Shown here in pieces: positions 1-7,830 of a stretch of 64,000 nucleotides of DNA. The DNA comes from Betaproteobacteria bacterium UBA5216 (lineage in GTDB: Bacteria > Pseudomonadota > Gammaproteobacteria > Burkholderiales > SG8-41): NCBI GenBank assembly GCA_002412495.1, contig DHVE01000042.1, forward strand, positions 1 to 64,000, read 5' to 3'. The stretch's first letter is position 1, and every line of letters begins with the position of its first letter. Below the pieces are notes generated by a model that was not told the DNA's origin, did not search any database, and saw only the letters and a program-made list of their open reading frames with translations. The translations under genes were made by a program, and so were the position numbers.

Positions 1-390
1 ACCGGCAGCACGGATGAATTACGCAGCGCCTTCGGCAATCTGGTAAGCAATGCGGTGCGCTACACGCCGCCCGAGGGCAAGGTCACCCTCGCGTGGCGCA
101 CGAACGAACAAGGCTGCGGCGTATTCAGTGTCGCCGACACCGGCATTGGCATCGCCGCGGAACATATTCCGCGTTTGACTGAACGCTTCTATCGCGTTGA
201 TCGCGGGCGCTCGCGCGAGACGGGCGGCACCGGCCTGGGCCTGGCGATCGTCAAACATGTGCTGCTGCGGCATCAGGCAACGCTGGAAATTCAATCGGAG
301 CCCGGCGCGGGCAGTGAATTTCGCGTGGTCTTCCCGGCATGGCGCAACGTGGCGGATGCCGCCAGACCGGCGGAAGCGGACGCGGCCTGA
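1..390 (+). CDS. phoR: PhoR-like sensor histidine kinase, C-terminal part
   Basis: The window opens inside this gene, so only the ATP-binding (HATPase_c) domain is visible. It shows the N box (NLVSNAVRYTPPEG), the G1 box (DTGIGIA) and the G2 box (GTGLGLAIVKH), followed by the usual kinase C-terminus (SEPGAGSEFRVVFP). The stretch around KHVLLRHQATLEI resembles PhoR, the membrane kinase that senses phosphate limitation and phosphorylates PhoB. The phosphite and PhoX genes downstream fit that assignment. The sensor, HAMP and histidine regions lie outside the window, so another kinase of the same subfamily remains possible. Confidence 0.72.
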   Translation, partial: TGSTDELRSAFGNLVSNAVRYTPPEGKVTLAWRTNEQGCGVFSVADTGIGIAAEHIPRLTERFYRVDRGRSRETGGTGLGLAIVKHVLLRHQATLEIQSEPGAGSEFRVVFPAWRNVADAARPAEADAA

Positions 391-442
391 GGCGAGGAAT
401 TTCATAACCAATTGTTTTTAAATAGTTTATTGATCATCCGCG

Positions 443-967
443 ATGCTTAATATTTTGTTCCTTTGCACCGGCAACAGCGCCCGTTCGATACTCGGCGAGG
501 CACTGGCAACCACACTGTCCCATGGCCGCCTGCGCGGCTACTCAGCCGGTTCACATCCCGGCGGCAAGGTAAATCCGTTTGCCGCCGAGTTGTGCGCGCG
601 GATGAATTACCCGAGCGAAAACCTGCGCTCAAAATCGTGGGACGAATTCGGTTTACCCGGCGCGCCGGTGATGGATTTGATCGTTACCGTGTGCGACAGC
701 GCGGCCGGTGAAGCCTGCCCGGTCTGGCTGGGGCATCCTGCCACCGCGCATTGGGGACTGCCTGATCCTGCTGCGGTCACCGGCAATGACGACCACAAGC
801 ACGCTGCGTTTCGCGCGATACACGATGCCATGCGAACGCGCATCGAGATGTTGTTGGCGCTGCCGATTGAAAACATGACCCTCGATGAGCGCCGCTCGGA
901 GATGCGTCGTATCGGCGGGACGGTCGTGCTCGATCCGGTGACGGAAAAATGGTTTCCGGCGCGATAA
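443..967 (+). CDS. arsC: Arsenate reductase, LMW-phosphatase fold (ArsC)
   Basis: Cytoplasmic enzyme of 174 residues reducing arsenate to arsenite. The N-terminal phosphatase loop CTGNSAR (C8 to R14) is the CX5R signature of the low-molecular-weight tyrosine phosphatase fold. C84 and C92 (VCDSAAGEACPVW) are placed like the resolving cysteines of the thioredoxin-type ArsC family, and the general-acid Asp sits in the DPA motif near residue 108. The protein is longer than the usual ~140 residues, with a C-terminal tail of about 40 residues. It begins 52 bases after the phoR stop and is followed by a MIP channel, a pairing seen in arsenic-resistance loci. No ArsR repressor is visible here. Confidence 0.85.
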   Translation: MLNILFLCTGNSARSILGEALATTLSHGRLRGYSAGSHPGGKVNPFAAELCARMNYPSENLRSKSWDEFGLPGAPVMDLIVTVCDSAAGEACPVWLGHPATAHWGLPDPAAVTGNDDHKHAAFRAIHDAMRTRIEMLLALPIENMTLDERRSEMRRIGGTVVLDPVTEKWFPAR

Positions 968-1062
968 ACCGGGAAGTACCCATCAACGTTGCACATAAAC
1001 CGTAGCGCTTCGCCATTGCCGTTCCCGCGCGGAGCCTGTCCTCGAATAAACTGAAAACTGAA

Positions 1063-1725
1063 ATGAACGTACCTATCGCGCAACGTATCGCCGCCGAATT
1101 CGCGGGCACCGCACTGCTGCTCGCGATCGTCGTCGGCTCCGGCATCATGGGTGAATCGCTCGCCCAAGGCAACGCGGCCATCGCACTGCTCGGCAACTCC
1201 ATCGCCACCGGCGCGGGACTGTATGTGCTGATCACCGTGCTCGGCCCGGTTTCGGGCGCGCATTTTAATCCGGCGGTGTCGATTACATTCTGGCGCACGG
1301 GCGAACTCACACTCGGCCTGTTGGCGGCGTACACGGTGGCGCAAATCAGCGGCGGGATACTTGGCGTGTGGCTCACGCACGCGATGTTCGATCTGCCGAT
1401 CGTGCAGTTCTCCGGCAAGGTGCGCAGCGGCGTGCCGCAATGGATTTCCGAATGCCTCGCCACCGGCATACTGCTCGCCACCATTCACCTTGGGCTGCGC
1501 AACGCTCGTGATCGCGTGCCGCTGCTGGTGGCGTTGATCGTTACCGCAGGTTACTGGTTTACCGCAAGCACGTTTTTCTCCAATCCGGCGGTAACTATAG
1601 CGCGCGCGTTCAGCAACACGTTTGCCGGCATACAGCCGGCGGATGTTGCGGGATTCATCGCGGCGCAGATGATGGCGTGCGTGGCTGCGTGCCTGATACT
1701 GCGTAGGCGAGCTGCGTCATCCTGA
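1063..1725 (+). CDS. MIP-family channel (aquaporin/aquaglyceroporin), probable arsenite channel
   Basis: Six-helix membrane channel of 220 residues. Both half-helix signatures are present: HFNPAVSI (NPA at 69-71) and SNPAVTIARAF (NPA at 174-176), the latter followed by the selectivity-filter arginine R181. The family conducts water, glycerol or As(OH)3. Its position 95 bases after arsC suggests arsenite exit, as for AqpS-type channels in ars operons that lack ArsB. That role is inferred from context. The ATG at 1063 is the first start consistent with the N-terminal helix. Confidence 0.85.
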   Translation: MNVPIAQRIAAEFAGTALLLAIVVGSGIMGESLAQGNAAIALLGNSIATGAGLYVLITVLGPVSGAHFNPAVSITFWRTGELTLGLLAAYTVAQISGGILGVWLTHAMFDLPIVQFSGKVRSGVPQWISECLATGILLATIHLGLRNARDRVPLLVALIVTAGYWFTASTFFSNPAVTIARAFSNTFAGIQPADVAGFIAAQMMACVAACLILRRRAASS

Positions 1726-2462
1726 TCGGGACCGCATTTTCAGGCCAACACGCACTGGCAAGCAGATTGTTATATCGTGGAAATCACTCCGCGCGCACAC
1801 CCGCGGCGCGTATGACCTTGTCCCATTTCGCGATTTCACTGTAGAGGTACGCGTCCAGTTCGGCGGGCGTTGTTACGTAAGTCTCCATGCCGAGCGAGAC
1901 GAAACGATCGTGCGTCTTTGAATGCCGGATGAGCGCGGCAAGGTCGCTCCCTATATGCTGGATGATCGCCTTCGGCGTGCCGGCGGGGACGAGCATTGCA
2001 TACCACGTTGAATACTCGAATCCCTCGACACCACTCTCCGCCACAGTCGGCAGCGTGGGCGCCAGCGCAGAACGTTTTGATTCGCTGATACCCAGCGCTT
2101 TGATGCGGCCGGATTTCAGGTGCGGCATCACGCTGGCCATGTTTGTCAGCACGACTTGTGCCTCTCCGGAAAGCAGCGCCGAGGTTGCAAGCCCGGCGCT
2201 TTTGTAAGGCACATGGATAAGGTCGACCCCGGTCGAATACTTGAACAGTTCAGCGCCCAGATGTGTTGCACTCCCCGATCCAGCGGATGCGTAAGCGAGC
2301 TTTCCGGGTTGCGCCCGCGCCAAAGTAATCAATTCCTTGACGGTAGCCGCCGGGACGGACGCATGTACAGCCAGAATGCTTGGCTGCCGTCCGATCAACG
2401 TGACACCAGCGAAATCGCGCTTCACGTCAAAATCCAGATTCTTGTAGATACCGTTATAGCTG

Positions 2463-3431
2463 TCAAGCGTTATGCAAGCCAGTGTCAAAGGGTTTGCCTG
2501 ATTTTAGGATGGCCTGAGCGATGGCAACGAGCTTTCGCATGAGGGCCACGATAATCACCTTGGGTGGTTTGCCGGAGGCCTTGAGTCTTTGTACGAAGGG
2601 GGCAAAGGCTTTGCAGCGGCTATAAGCCACCATCGCCGGCATAAATAGCACGTGGCGCATGTCGGCATGCCCCGTCTTGGCGATATGCGCCTTGCCGCGC
2701 ACGCTGGTGCCCGACTGATGCGGCTTCGGGCACAGCCCAAAGAACGCCGCCGCACGCTTGGCGCCGCCGAAGCGCCCGCCATCGCTCAAATAGGCAATTA
2801 ACCAGGGAATGGTGTTCTCGCCCAGCCCCGGCACGCTATCGAGCAGATCGCGTCTGCCGCGCAGGTTGTCGTTTTGATCGATGTGTTGCGCGATGGCCTT
2901 TTTCACCTGCCCGATCTCATGGGCGAGAAACGCCAAATGGCGCTCAATGCGTTCACGCACCAACGCATGTGCCGTGGCCAGCCGATAGGATTCGGCTTGC
3001 TGCATTGCCTGCAAGTTCTGTAGGTCGCGCAGTAGTGCCAATAACAAACGCTCCTCGGCGGGCGGCGGCGCCCATGGATCGGGACATTCGCGCTCGCAGA
3101 AACGCGCTATCAACCGCGCGTCCAAGGCGTCGGTCTTGGCGCGAGACAGATGCGCTTGGGCATAGGCTGATATCCGAGCCGGGTTAACCACGCTCACCAC
3201 ATGCCCGCGTTCATGCAGAAATACGGCAATAGCCTCGCTGTATGTGGTGGCCTCGCAGCAGGCGTGAACACGGCTGACGCCGTGCTTGGCGAGCCAAGCC
3301 AAGAGGTTATTGAAGCCTTCGGGGTTATTGGCAAAGACCTTTGATTTCACTTTGTTTTTCAGCAGCAAAGCGCAATCGATTTTGGCCTTGGCAACATCCA
3401 AGCCGAGAGACGTTATCATCACTGAGTCCAT
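2463..3431 (-). CDS. IS110-family DEDD transposase/recombinase
   Basis: Recombinase of 322 residues. The N-terminal RuvC-like DEDD domain shows D12 (LGLDVAK), E60 (ACCEATTYSE), D101 and D104 (KTDALDA). The C-terminal Transposase_20 domain shows PGLGENTIPWLIAYL, the serine motif HQSGTSVRGKAHIAK (S240 at the position of the catalytic serine of IS621) and the family end KVIIVALMRKLVAIAQAILKSGKPF. The ATG at 3431 is preferred. TTG at 3449 would extend into the putative bridge RNA, and ATG at 3419 is also possible. The reading frame is intact, so the element may be active. Confidence 0.93.
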   Translation of the reverse strand: MDSVMITSLGLDVAKAKIDCALLLKNKVKSKVFANNPEGFNNLLAWLAKHGVSRVHACCEATTYSEAIAVFLHERGHVVSVVNPARISAYAQAHLSRAKTDALDARLIARFCERECPDPWAPPPAEERLLLALLRDLQNLQAMQQAESYRLATAHALVRERIERHLAFLAHEIGQVKKAIAQHIDQNDNLRGRRDLLDSVPGLGENTIPWLIAYLSDGGRFGGAKRAAAFFGLCPKPHQSGTSVRGKAHIAKTGHADMRHVLFMPAMVAYSRCKAFAPFVQRLKASGKPPKVIIVALMRKLVAIAQAILKSGKPFDTGLHNA

Positions 3432-3620
3432 AGGGATCAACCTTGTCAATGCGGGCTAGCGGAAGTATCCGCGCCCAAGATACCGTTCGATCTTAAGTTT
3501 ATGGAGTGGCGACCCGGCACCTATCTACAGAACGGGTTTTACCCAAGGGCGGGAGCGGCGTCCGGATCGCCGGCTTGCATGCCTGCAAGCCGACCGTATA
3601 TCGGTCGCGGATACAATACA
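3432..3620 (-). ncRNA. Putative IS110 bridge RNA with readable target and donor guides
   Basis: Positions are read 5' to 3' on the minus strand. There are two 5' hairpins: 3607-3591 (CGACCG/CGGTCG) and 3592-3571 (9-bp stem, loop GGCA). A 10-bp stem (3571-3562 with 3517-3508, one G-T pair) encloses a target loop. In it, CTCCCGCCCTTG (3555-3544) equals the left tctC flank at 3630-3619, a small hairpin follows (3544-3534), and TGTAG (3529-3525) is complementary to the right flank CTACA at 2447-2443. In a second loop, AACGGTATCT (3487-3478) equals the right end of the element plus core (2455-2446). A hairpin follows (3476-3453), then ACAAG (3446-3442), complementary to the left end CTTGT at 3622-3618. 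This reproduces the LTG/RTG and LDG/RDG design known for IS621. RNA ends and expression are unknown. Confidence 0.72.
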
Positions 3621-3983
3621 AGGGCGGGAGAAATGGCGATGGACGAACTGGTTACCAGCAGCGTGTATCCATCGGCGGCGGCTTTTGCCGCGATGGCGGT
3701 GCCCACCGTACTGCCAGCGCCCGGCCGGTTGTCAACCACGACGGATTGACCCCAGTGATCAACCAATACAGATGAGATGATGCGTGCAACGATATCGCTG
3801 CCGCCACCGGGTGCGAGCGGAACGATCACCCGAACGGACTTGGACGGATAGCCGTTCGCGCGCGTGCGGCCATCGCCTTGAGCATGTGCAAGGCTTGCCG
3901 CCATCAGCACTTGCAACGCAAGAATGCCCATGGACAACCGATGTTTGATGGTGAATGCGGTGCACATCGTTCTATCTCCGTGG

Positions 3984-5912
3984 CTAGGTGCCGATTACCC
4001 CGCCATCGTTCTTGCGTATCAAGACAGTCGCCGAGCGCGGTCGACCGCCCCTCGCGCCGTCGGGCCAGGTGCTCACGGCGTGGGGGGCACTGGGGTCGCT
4101 GCGTTCACTGGCAGTTTCACCCGGATGCTGAATGTTCACGAACAGCGTGCGGCCATCCGGCGTGGCGGTGATGCCGGTGATTTCGCAGCCACTGGGACCC
4201 GTGAGAAAGCGCCGGATTTCTCCGGTGGTGATATCGGCGGCGAGCATCTGGTTATTGCCCATGTGTTCGTAATCGCCCTTGTGCATTGCGCTGGTTGATA
4301 CGTCAGTTTGTATCCACAGAATGCCGCCTTCGTCGAACCATAAGCCATCGGGGCAACCGAAGGTGTCGCCCTTGATATTGCCGCGCTTGGCGACATCCGC
4401 GTTTTTCGGGTCGCCCGCCAACACAAAAATGTCCCATGTGAATTTCAACGCCGAGGGATTGTTGCCTTCCTCGCGCCAGCGAATGATGTGGCCAAATGTA
4501 TTGTTGAGCCTCGGATTGGAGGCGTTCGTGCCGGGGTCTTTGCCCACACCGCGACGACTGTTATTGGTCAGGGTGCAATACACTTCCCGGGTTTCCGGAT
4601 GCACGGCAATCCATTCGGGGCGATCCATCGGCGTGGCGCCCGCTACCTGGGCGGCCACGCGCGTGCGGATCAACACATCAGCCTGATCCTTGAATCCGGC
4701 GGCCGGCGTGATGCCGTTTTGGCCGAGCGCGAGTTCAATCCATCCGCCGCTACCGTCGTCGTTGAATTTCGCCGCGTAGAGCGTGCCGTTATCGAGCAGG
4801 TTACGGTTCGCTTCGCGTTCATTCGGTTTCCACGCGTCGCGCGTGACGAACTTGTAGATGTATTCAAACTGTCGGTCATCGCCCATGTACAGGGTAAGGC
4901 GCCCGTCGCTGCCCACCGAGGGCCAAGCGCCCTCGTGGCTGAAGCGCCCCAGCGCGGTACGCTTGACCGGCTTGGATTGCGGATCGTACGGATCCATTTC
5001 GACCACCCACCCAAATCGATGCGGTTCGTTGGGATGCTTGCCCGCGTCAAAACGCTCGTCGAATTCATGCCAACGGTAGCCGCGCCCCGCCGCCGTGATG
5101 CCGTTGCGTACATGGTCGGGCGTGAGTTTGCCGGTGTTGGCGAAGTAGGCGTCCCAGTTCTCCTCACAGGTGAGGTACGTGCCCCACGGCGTGTAGCCAT
5201 GCGCGCAGTTGTTCACGGTGCCGAGCACTTCGCGACCCGTGGCATCGGCGGCAGTCACCATGTACGGCGTGCCGGCGGCGGGACCGGCGATCGTCATCGG
5301 CGTGCGCGCGGTAATACGCCGCGCGTAGTGCGACGGCCGCACCACTTCCCATTGGCCGTCCTTCGCACGCACTTCAACGATGGTGACGCCGTGTGCGTTC
5401 TGCGATTTGCGTACTTTCTCCGCGCTCCAGTTGGCAAAACCGCCCACCTGCAGCAGCCCGTCGTCGCTGTATTCGTTGTTGATCGCGAGCAGCGCGCGGG
5501 TGGAATTCTCCTGCCCATGCGGCAACGAAAAATACTGGATGCCATCATGGTGCATGCCGGCCTGCAACGCCTGCTCGTCGGCGGTGTTGCTGGCGTCTGG
5601 CTTGAACGCGGGGGAACCGCTCGGGTGGCCGATCGGATCGCCCCACGCCAGCAGCACGCTTGCAGTGTAGCCCTCGGGTACCCGAACGGTGTCGTCCTTG
5701 GACAACGGCACGCTCTTGAAACCGATCGAACCGGTGCGTTTCAGACCGCCGGTGGCGCATGCAGCGAGAGATAACGGCAAGCTGCCCAGCACCGCCCACG
5801 AGGCCGCACCCTGCAACCAATCGCGTCGCGATAGCCGGGCGCTAAGCACTTCGTCAAACGAGAGATTCGTGGCGGGATTGATGACTTTCTGATCGCTATA
5901 GCTATGACTCAT
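3984..5912 (-). CDS. phoX: PhoX-family (DUF839) phosphatase, Tat-exported
   Basis: Protein of 642 residues in the PhoX/DUF839 family. The family includes calcium-dependent alkaline phosphatases that release phosphate from organic esters in the periplasm. The N-terminus carries a twin-arginine export signal (SRRDWLQGAA, R29-R30), then a hydrophobic stretch ending LAAC (C52), which could also be a lipobox. Diagnostic family segments include NNCAHGYTPWGTYLTCEENWD near residue 240, WVVEMDPYDP, GRFSHEGAW, YMGDDRQFEYIYKFV and PDGLWFDEGGILWIQTD. It is divergent from the phosphite operon with 182 bases between the starts. Some DUF839 proteins have no proven phosphatase activity, so the activity is inferred from family and context. 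Confidence 0.85.
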   Translation of the reverse strand: MSHSYSDQKVINPATNLSFDEVLSARLSRRDWLQGAASWAVLGSLPLSLAACATGGLKRTGSIGFKSVPLSKDDTVRVPEGYTASVLLAWGDPIGHPSGSPAFKPDASNTADEQALQAGMHHDGIQYFSLPHGQENSTRALLAINNEYSDDGLLQVGGFANWSAEKVRKSQNAHGVTIVEVRAKDGQWEVVRPSHYARRITARTPMTIAGPAAGTPYMVTAADATGREVLGTVNNCAHGYTPWGTYLTCEENWDAYFANTGKLTPDHVRNGITAAGRGYRWHEFDERFDAGKHPNEPHRFGWVVEMDPYDPQSKPVKRTALGRFSHEGAWPSVGSDGRLTLYMGDDRQFEYIYKFVTRDAWKPNEREANRNLLDNGTLYAAKFNDDGSGGWIELALGQNGITPAAGFKDQADVLIRTRVAAQVAGATPMDRPEWIAVHPETREVYCTLTNNSRRGVGKDPGTNASNPRLNNTFGHIIRWREEGNNPSALKFTWDIFVLAGDPKNADVAKRGNIKGDTFGCPDGLWFDEGGILWIQTDVSTSAMHKGDYEHMGNNQMLAADITTGEIRRFLTGPSGCEITGITATPDGRTLFVNIQHPGETASERSDPSAPHAVSTWPDGARGGRPRSATVLIRKNDGGVIGT

Positions 5913-6094
5913 GGGGGTACCGATGGCTCCGGCGACGCTGTTGATAACACGGCCAATGCTAACGATGCCGTGTTACGGGTTAGTGACACGCCGCGATGTA
6001 ACGTCGCCGTCACATGCGTCCGGCACACTGTCGGCTTTTAGAGGCGGCGCGGGGATTTCTGATTTATGGGCGCCGCATCAACACGAGGTCACGC

Positions 6095-6946
6095 ATGATC
6101 CAAACTGACTACGCCAGCAATCGCCCTGCCGCACTGCACACCCGTAACCTCGAAGTAACGTATGAGACCAAGGACAGCGCTATCCGGGCATTGCGGCGTA
6201 ATTCACTAACCCTTGCGCAAGGCGCATTCGTGGTGCTGCTGGGCGCGTCCGGCGCCGGCAAGTCAACATTGCTGCGCACACTGAACGGGCTCGTACGGCC
6301 CACCTCGGGTAGCGTCATCGCCGAGGGCATCGGTGATCTGGCCGAGCGCGACGCGCTTAGGCGTCACCGCCGGCAGACCGGCATGGTGTTCCAGCAGCAT
6401 CACCTGATCGGACGGCTGAGCGTACTGGATAACGTGCTGATGGGACGGCTGGGCTATCACAGCGGCTGCGGCACGCTGATGCCGTGGTCGCGGCCCGAGA
6501 AAGAACTGGCGCTAGCCGCCATCGAGCGCGTGGGCCTGCTGGATCGCGCGCTTCAGCGCGCCGACCAATTGTCTGGTGGACAGCAACAGCGTGTCGGCGT
6601 GGCACGCGCGCTGGTGCAGAAGCCGCGCACGCTGCTGGCTGACGAGCCGGTGGCGAGCCTCGACCCCGCGACGGCGGAACGCCTGCTCGGTCTGATGCAC
6701 GATATCTGCAAAACCGATGGGCTGACGGCCGTGGTGAGTCTGCATCAAGTGGAATTCGCGCGCCGTTTTGCCGATCGCATTATCGGACTAAAGGGCGGGG
6801 CCATTGTGTTCGACGGCACGCCCGATGAACTGACCGGCGAGCAGGCAACCGCCCTCTATGGCGGCACATCGCTTGCCGCCGTACAACCCGACGACCCGCT
6901 TTCATTTCCCTTCACCCGCTTGCAAACCGCCGGAGCCCGTATATGA
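6095..6946 (+). CDS. ptxA: Phosphite (phosphonate-type) ABC transporter ATP-binding protein
   Basis: ATPase of 283 residues, PhnC/PtxA family. It shows Walker A GASGAGKST, the Q-loop (QTGMVFQQHHL), the ABC signature LSGGQQQR, Walker B TLLADEPVASLDP and the H-loop (VVSLHQVEFA). The ATG at 6095 is chosen because GAGG lies 7 bases upstream; an upstream in-frame extension to 6014 lacks family similarity. Its stop overlaps the ATG of the binding-protein gene. The neighbouring phosphite dehydrogenase and the phosphite-type binding protein argue for ptxA rather than a phosphonate-specific phnC. Confidence 0.9.
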   Translation: MIQTDYASNRPAALHTRNLEVTYETKDSAIRALRRNSLTLAQGAFVVLLGASGAGKSTLLRTLNGLVRPTSGSVIAEGIGDLAERDALRRHRRQTGMVFQQHHLIGRLSVLDNVLMGRLGYHSGCGTLMPWSRPEKELALAAIERVGLLDRALQRADQLSGGQQQRVGVARALVQKPRTLLADEPVASLDPATAERLLGLMHDICKTDGLTAVVSLHQVEFARRFADRIIGLKGGAIVFDGTPDELTGEQATALYGGTSLAAVQPDDPLSFPFTRLQTAGARI

Positions 6947-7830
6947 GTATGAACAGGTATCGCCGAACACTACTTGCCGCCGCCGCTTTCGGAATATGGG
7001 GAACGGCATTTTCCGGATTCACTTTTGCGCAAGGACGAGACCCCGCGACACTGCGCGTCGCGCTGCTGCCGGACGAAAACGCTACCACGCTAATTCAGAA
7101 CGCGCAGCCTTTGAAAACCTACCTTGAGCAAACGCTGAAGAAAAACATCGAGATCATCGTCACCACCGATTATTCGTCGATGATCGAAGCCATGCGATTT
7201 GGCCGCATCGAGGTCGCTTACTTTGGCCCGTTTTCCTATGTGCTCGCCAAGTCGCGCGCGCCGGAAATCGAGCCGTTCGCGGTGGGTGTCGAGCGCGGCG
7301 CGCCGACTTACAACTCGATACTGATCGCCACCGCTGGCGGGCCGGTCAAGACGCTGGCCGACATCCGCGGCAAGCCGTTTGGGTTCGGCGATCAGGCGTC
7401 CACCTCCAGCCACCTTGCGCCGCGCGCGCACCTGCTGAAAAAAGCCGGCCTTGATGGTGACAAGGATTACAAGCCAGTGCACTTGGGTACGCACGACGCC
7501 GTGGCGCGCGCAGTGCAGGCGGGGCAAGTGCCGGCCGGCGCGCTGTCGAAGGCGATTTACGACAATCTGGTAAGCCGCAATACCATTGACCCGGCCAAGC
7601 TGGTGCAACTGGATTTGTCCGACGCGATTCCGAATTATCCGATCGTGATGCAGGGCAATCTTGCCCCGCAACTCAAACAGGCGATCCGGGACGCGTTTCT
7701 TAACGTCAAAGACAAGGAGGTGCTGAAGTCCTTCCGTGTCGAGGGTTTTGCCGCCACCAATGACAAGGCTTACGACGTGCTGCGTGATACGGCGCGCGTG
7801 CTCAGGCTCGACATCGCGAAGATGAAATGA
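6943..7830 (+). CDS. ptxB: Phosphite ABC transporter periplasmic binding protein
   Basis: Protein of 295 residues with a signal peptide (cleavage likely after GFTFAQ). It starts in an ATGA overlap with ptxA. The mature protein reads RVALLPDENATTLIQNAQPLK, then VTTDYSSMIEAMRFGRIEVAYFGPFSYVLAKS, then FGDQASTSSHLAPR and GTHDAVARAVQAGQ. As remembered, this follows Pseudomonas stutzeri PtxB closely, and more closely than E. coli PhnD. It would bind phosphite in the periplasm and deliver it to PtxC. Some relatives also bind hypophosphite or methylphosphonate, so ligand specificity is inferred. Confidence 0.9.
   Translation: MSMNRYRRTLLAAAAFGIWGTAFSGFTFAQGRDPATLRVALLPDENATTLIQNAQPLKTYLEQTLKKNIEIIVTTDYSSMIEAMRFGRIEVAYFGPFSYVLAKSRAPEIEPFAVGVERGAPTYNSILIATAGGPVKTLADIRGKPFGFGDQASTSSHLAPRAHLLKKAGLDGDKDYKPVHLGTHDAVARAVQAGQVPAGALSKAIYDNLVSRNTIDPAKLVQLDLSDAIPNYPIVMQGNLAPQLKQAIRDAFLNVKDKEVLKSFRVEGFAATNDKAYDVLRDTARVLRLDIAKMK

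Larger units (their letters stand above)
2448..3620 (-). mobile_element. IS110-family insertion sequence with CT core
   Basis: A 1,173-base element inserted in a tctC gene. It is flanked by the dinucleotide CT, read on the minus strand, at 3622-3621 and 2447-2446. There are no terminal inverted repeats or longer target duplications, as expected of IS110 elements. The transposase occupies 2463-3431, leaving about 190 bases of non-coding sequence at its 5' side and only 15 bases at its 3' side, the layout of the IS110 (not IS1111) subgroup. The boundaries were chosen because guide-like segments in the 5' non-coding region match exactly these ends and flanks (see the ncRNA entry). They are inferred, not confirmed by an empty site. 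Confidence 0.8.
1784..3967 (-). pseudogene. Tripartite tricarboxylate (Bug/TctC) binding protein gene, split by an IS110 element
   Basis: Two separated parts of one TctC-type periplasmic solute-binding protein lie on either side of an insertion element. The N-terminal part (3967 down to 3621) has a signal peptide (LQVLMAASLAHAQ), the family motif YPSKSVRVIVPLAPGGGSDIVAR, and stops at SSSIAISPAL. The C-terminal part (2447 down to 1784) resumes at YKNLDFDVKRDFAGV and runs to the normal family end (KVIRAAGVRAE). No TctA or TctB membrane genes are nearby. Joining the halves at the CT core inferred for the element leaves the two frames offset by one base, so the gene may already have been damaged before insertion. 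Confidence 0.88.

Noticed and set aside
607..1488. Open frame of 293 codons opposite arsC and the MIP channel
   Set aside because: Spans two real genes in antisense, with no motif and biased residue composition.
2464..3622. Alternative IS ends at the shared tetranucleotide CTTG
   Set aside because: It restores the tctC frame, but the 10-base donor-guide match and the CTACA match support ends at 2448 and 3620. It would also place the transposase stop codon across the boundary.
4488..5774. Long open frame of 428 codons opposite phoX
   Set aside because: It is the GC-rich antisense shadow of a well-supported gene and has no recognisable protein family.
5913..6094. Possible PHO box between phoX and ptxA
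   Set aside because: CTGTC- and GTGACA-like words occur, but none are arranged as direct 7-base repeats at 11-base spacing. The evidence is too weak to annotate.
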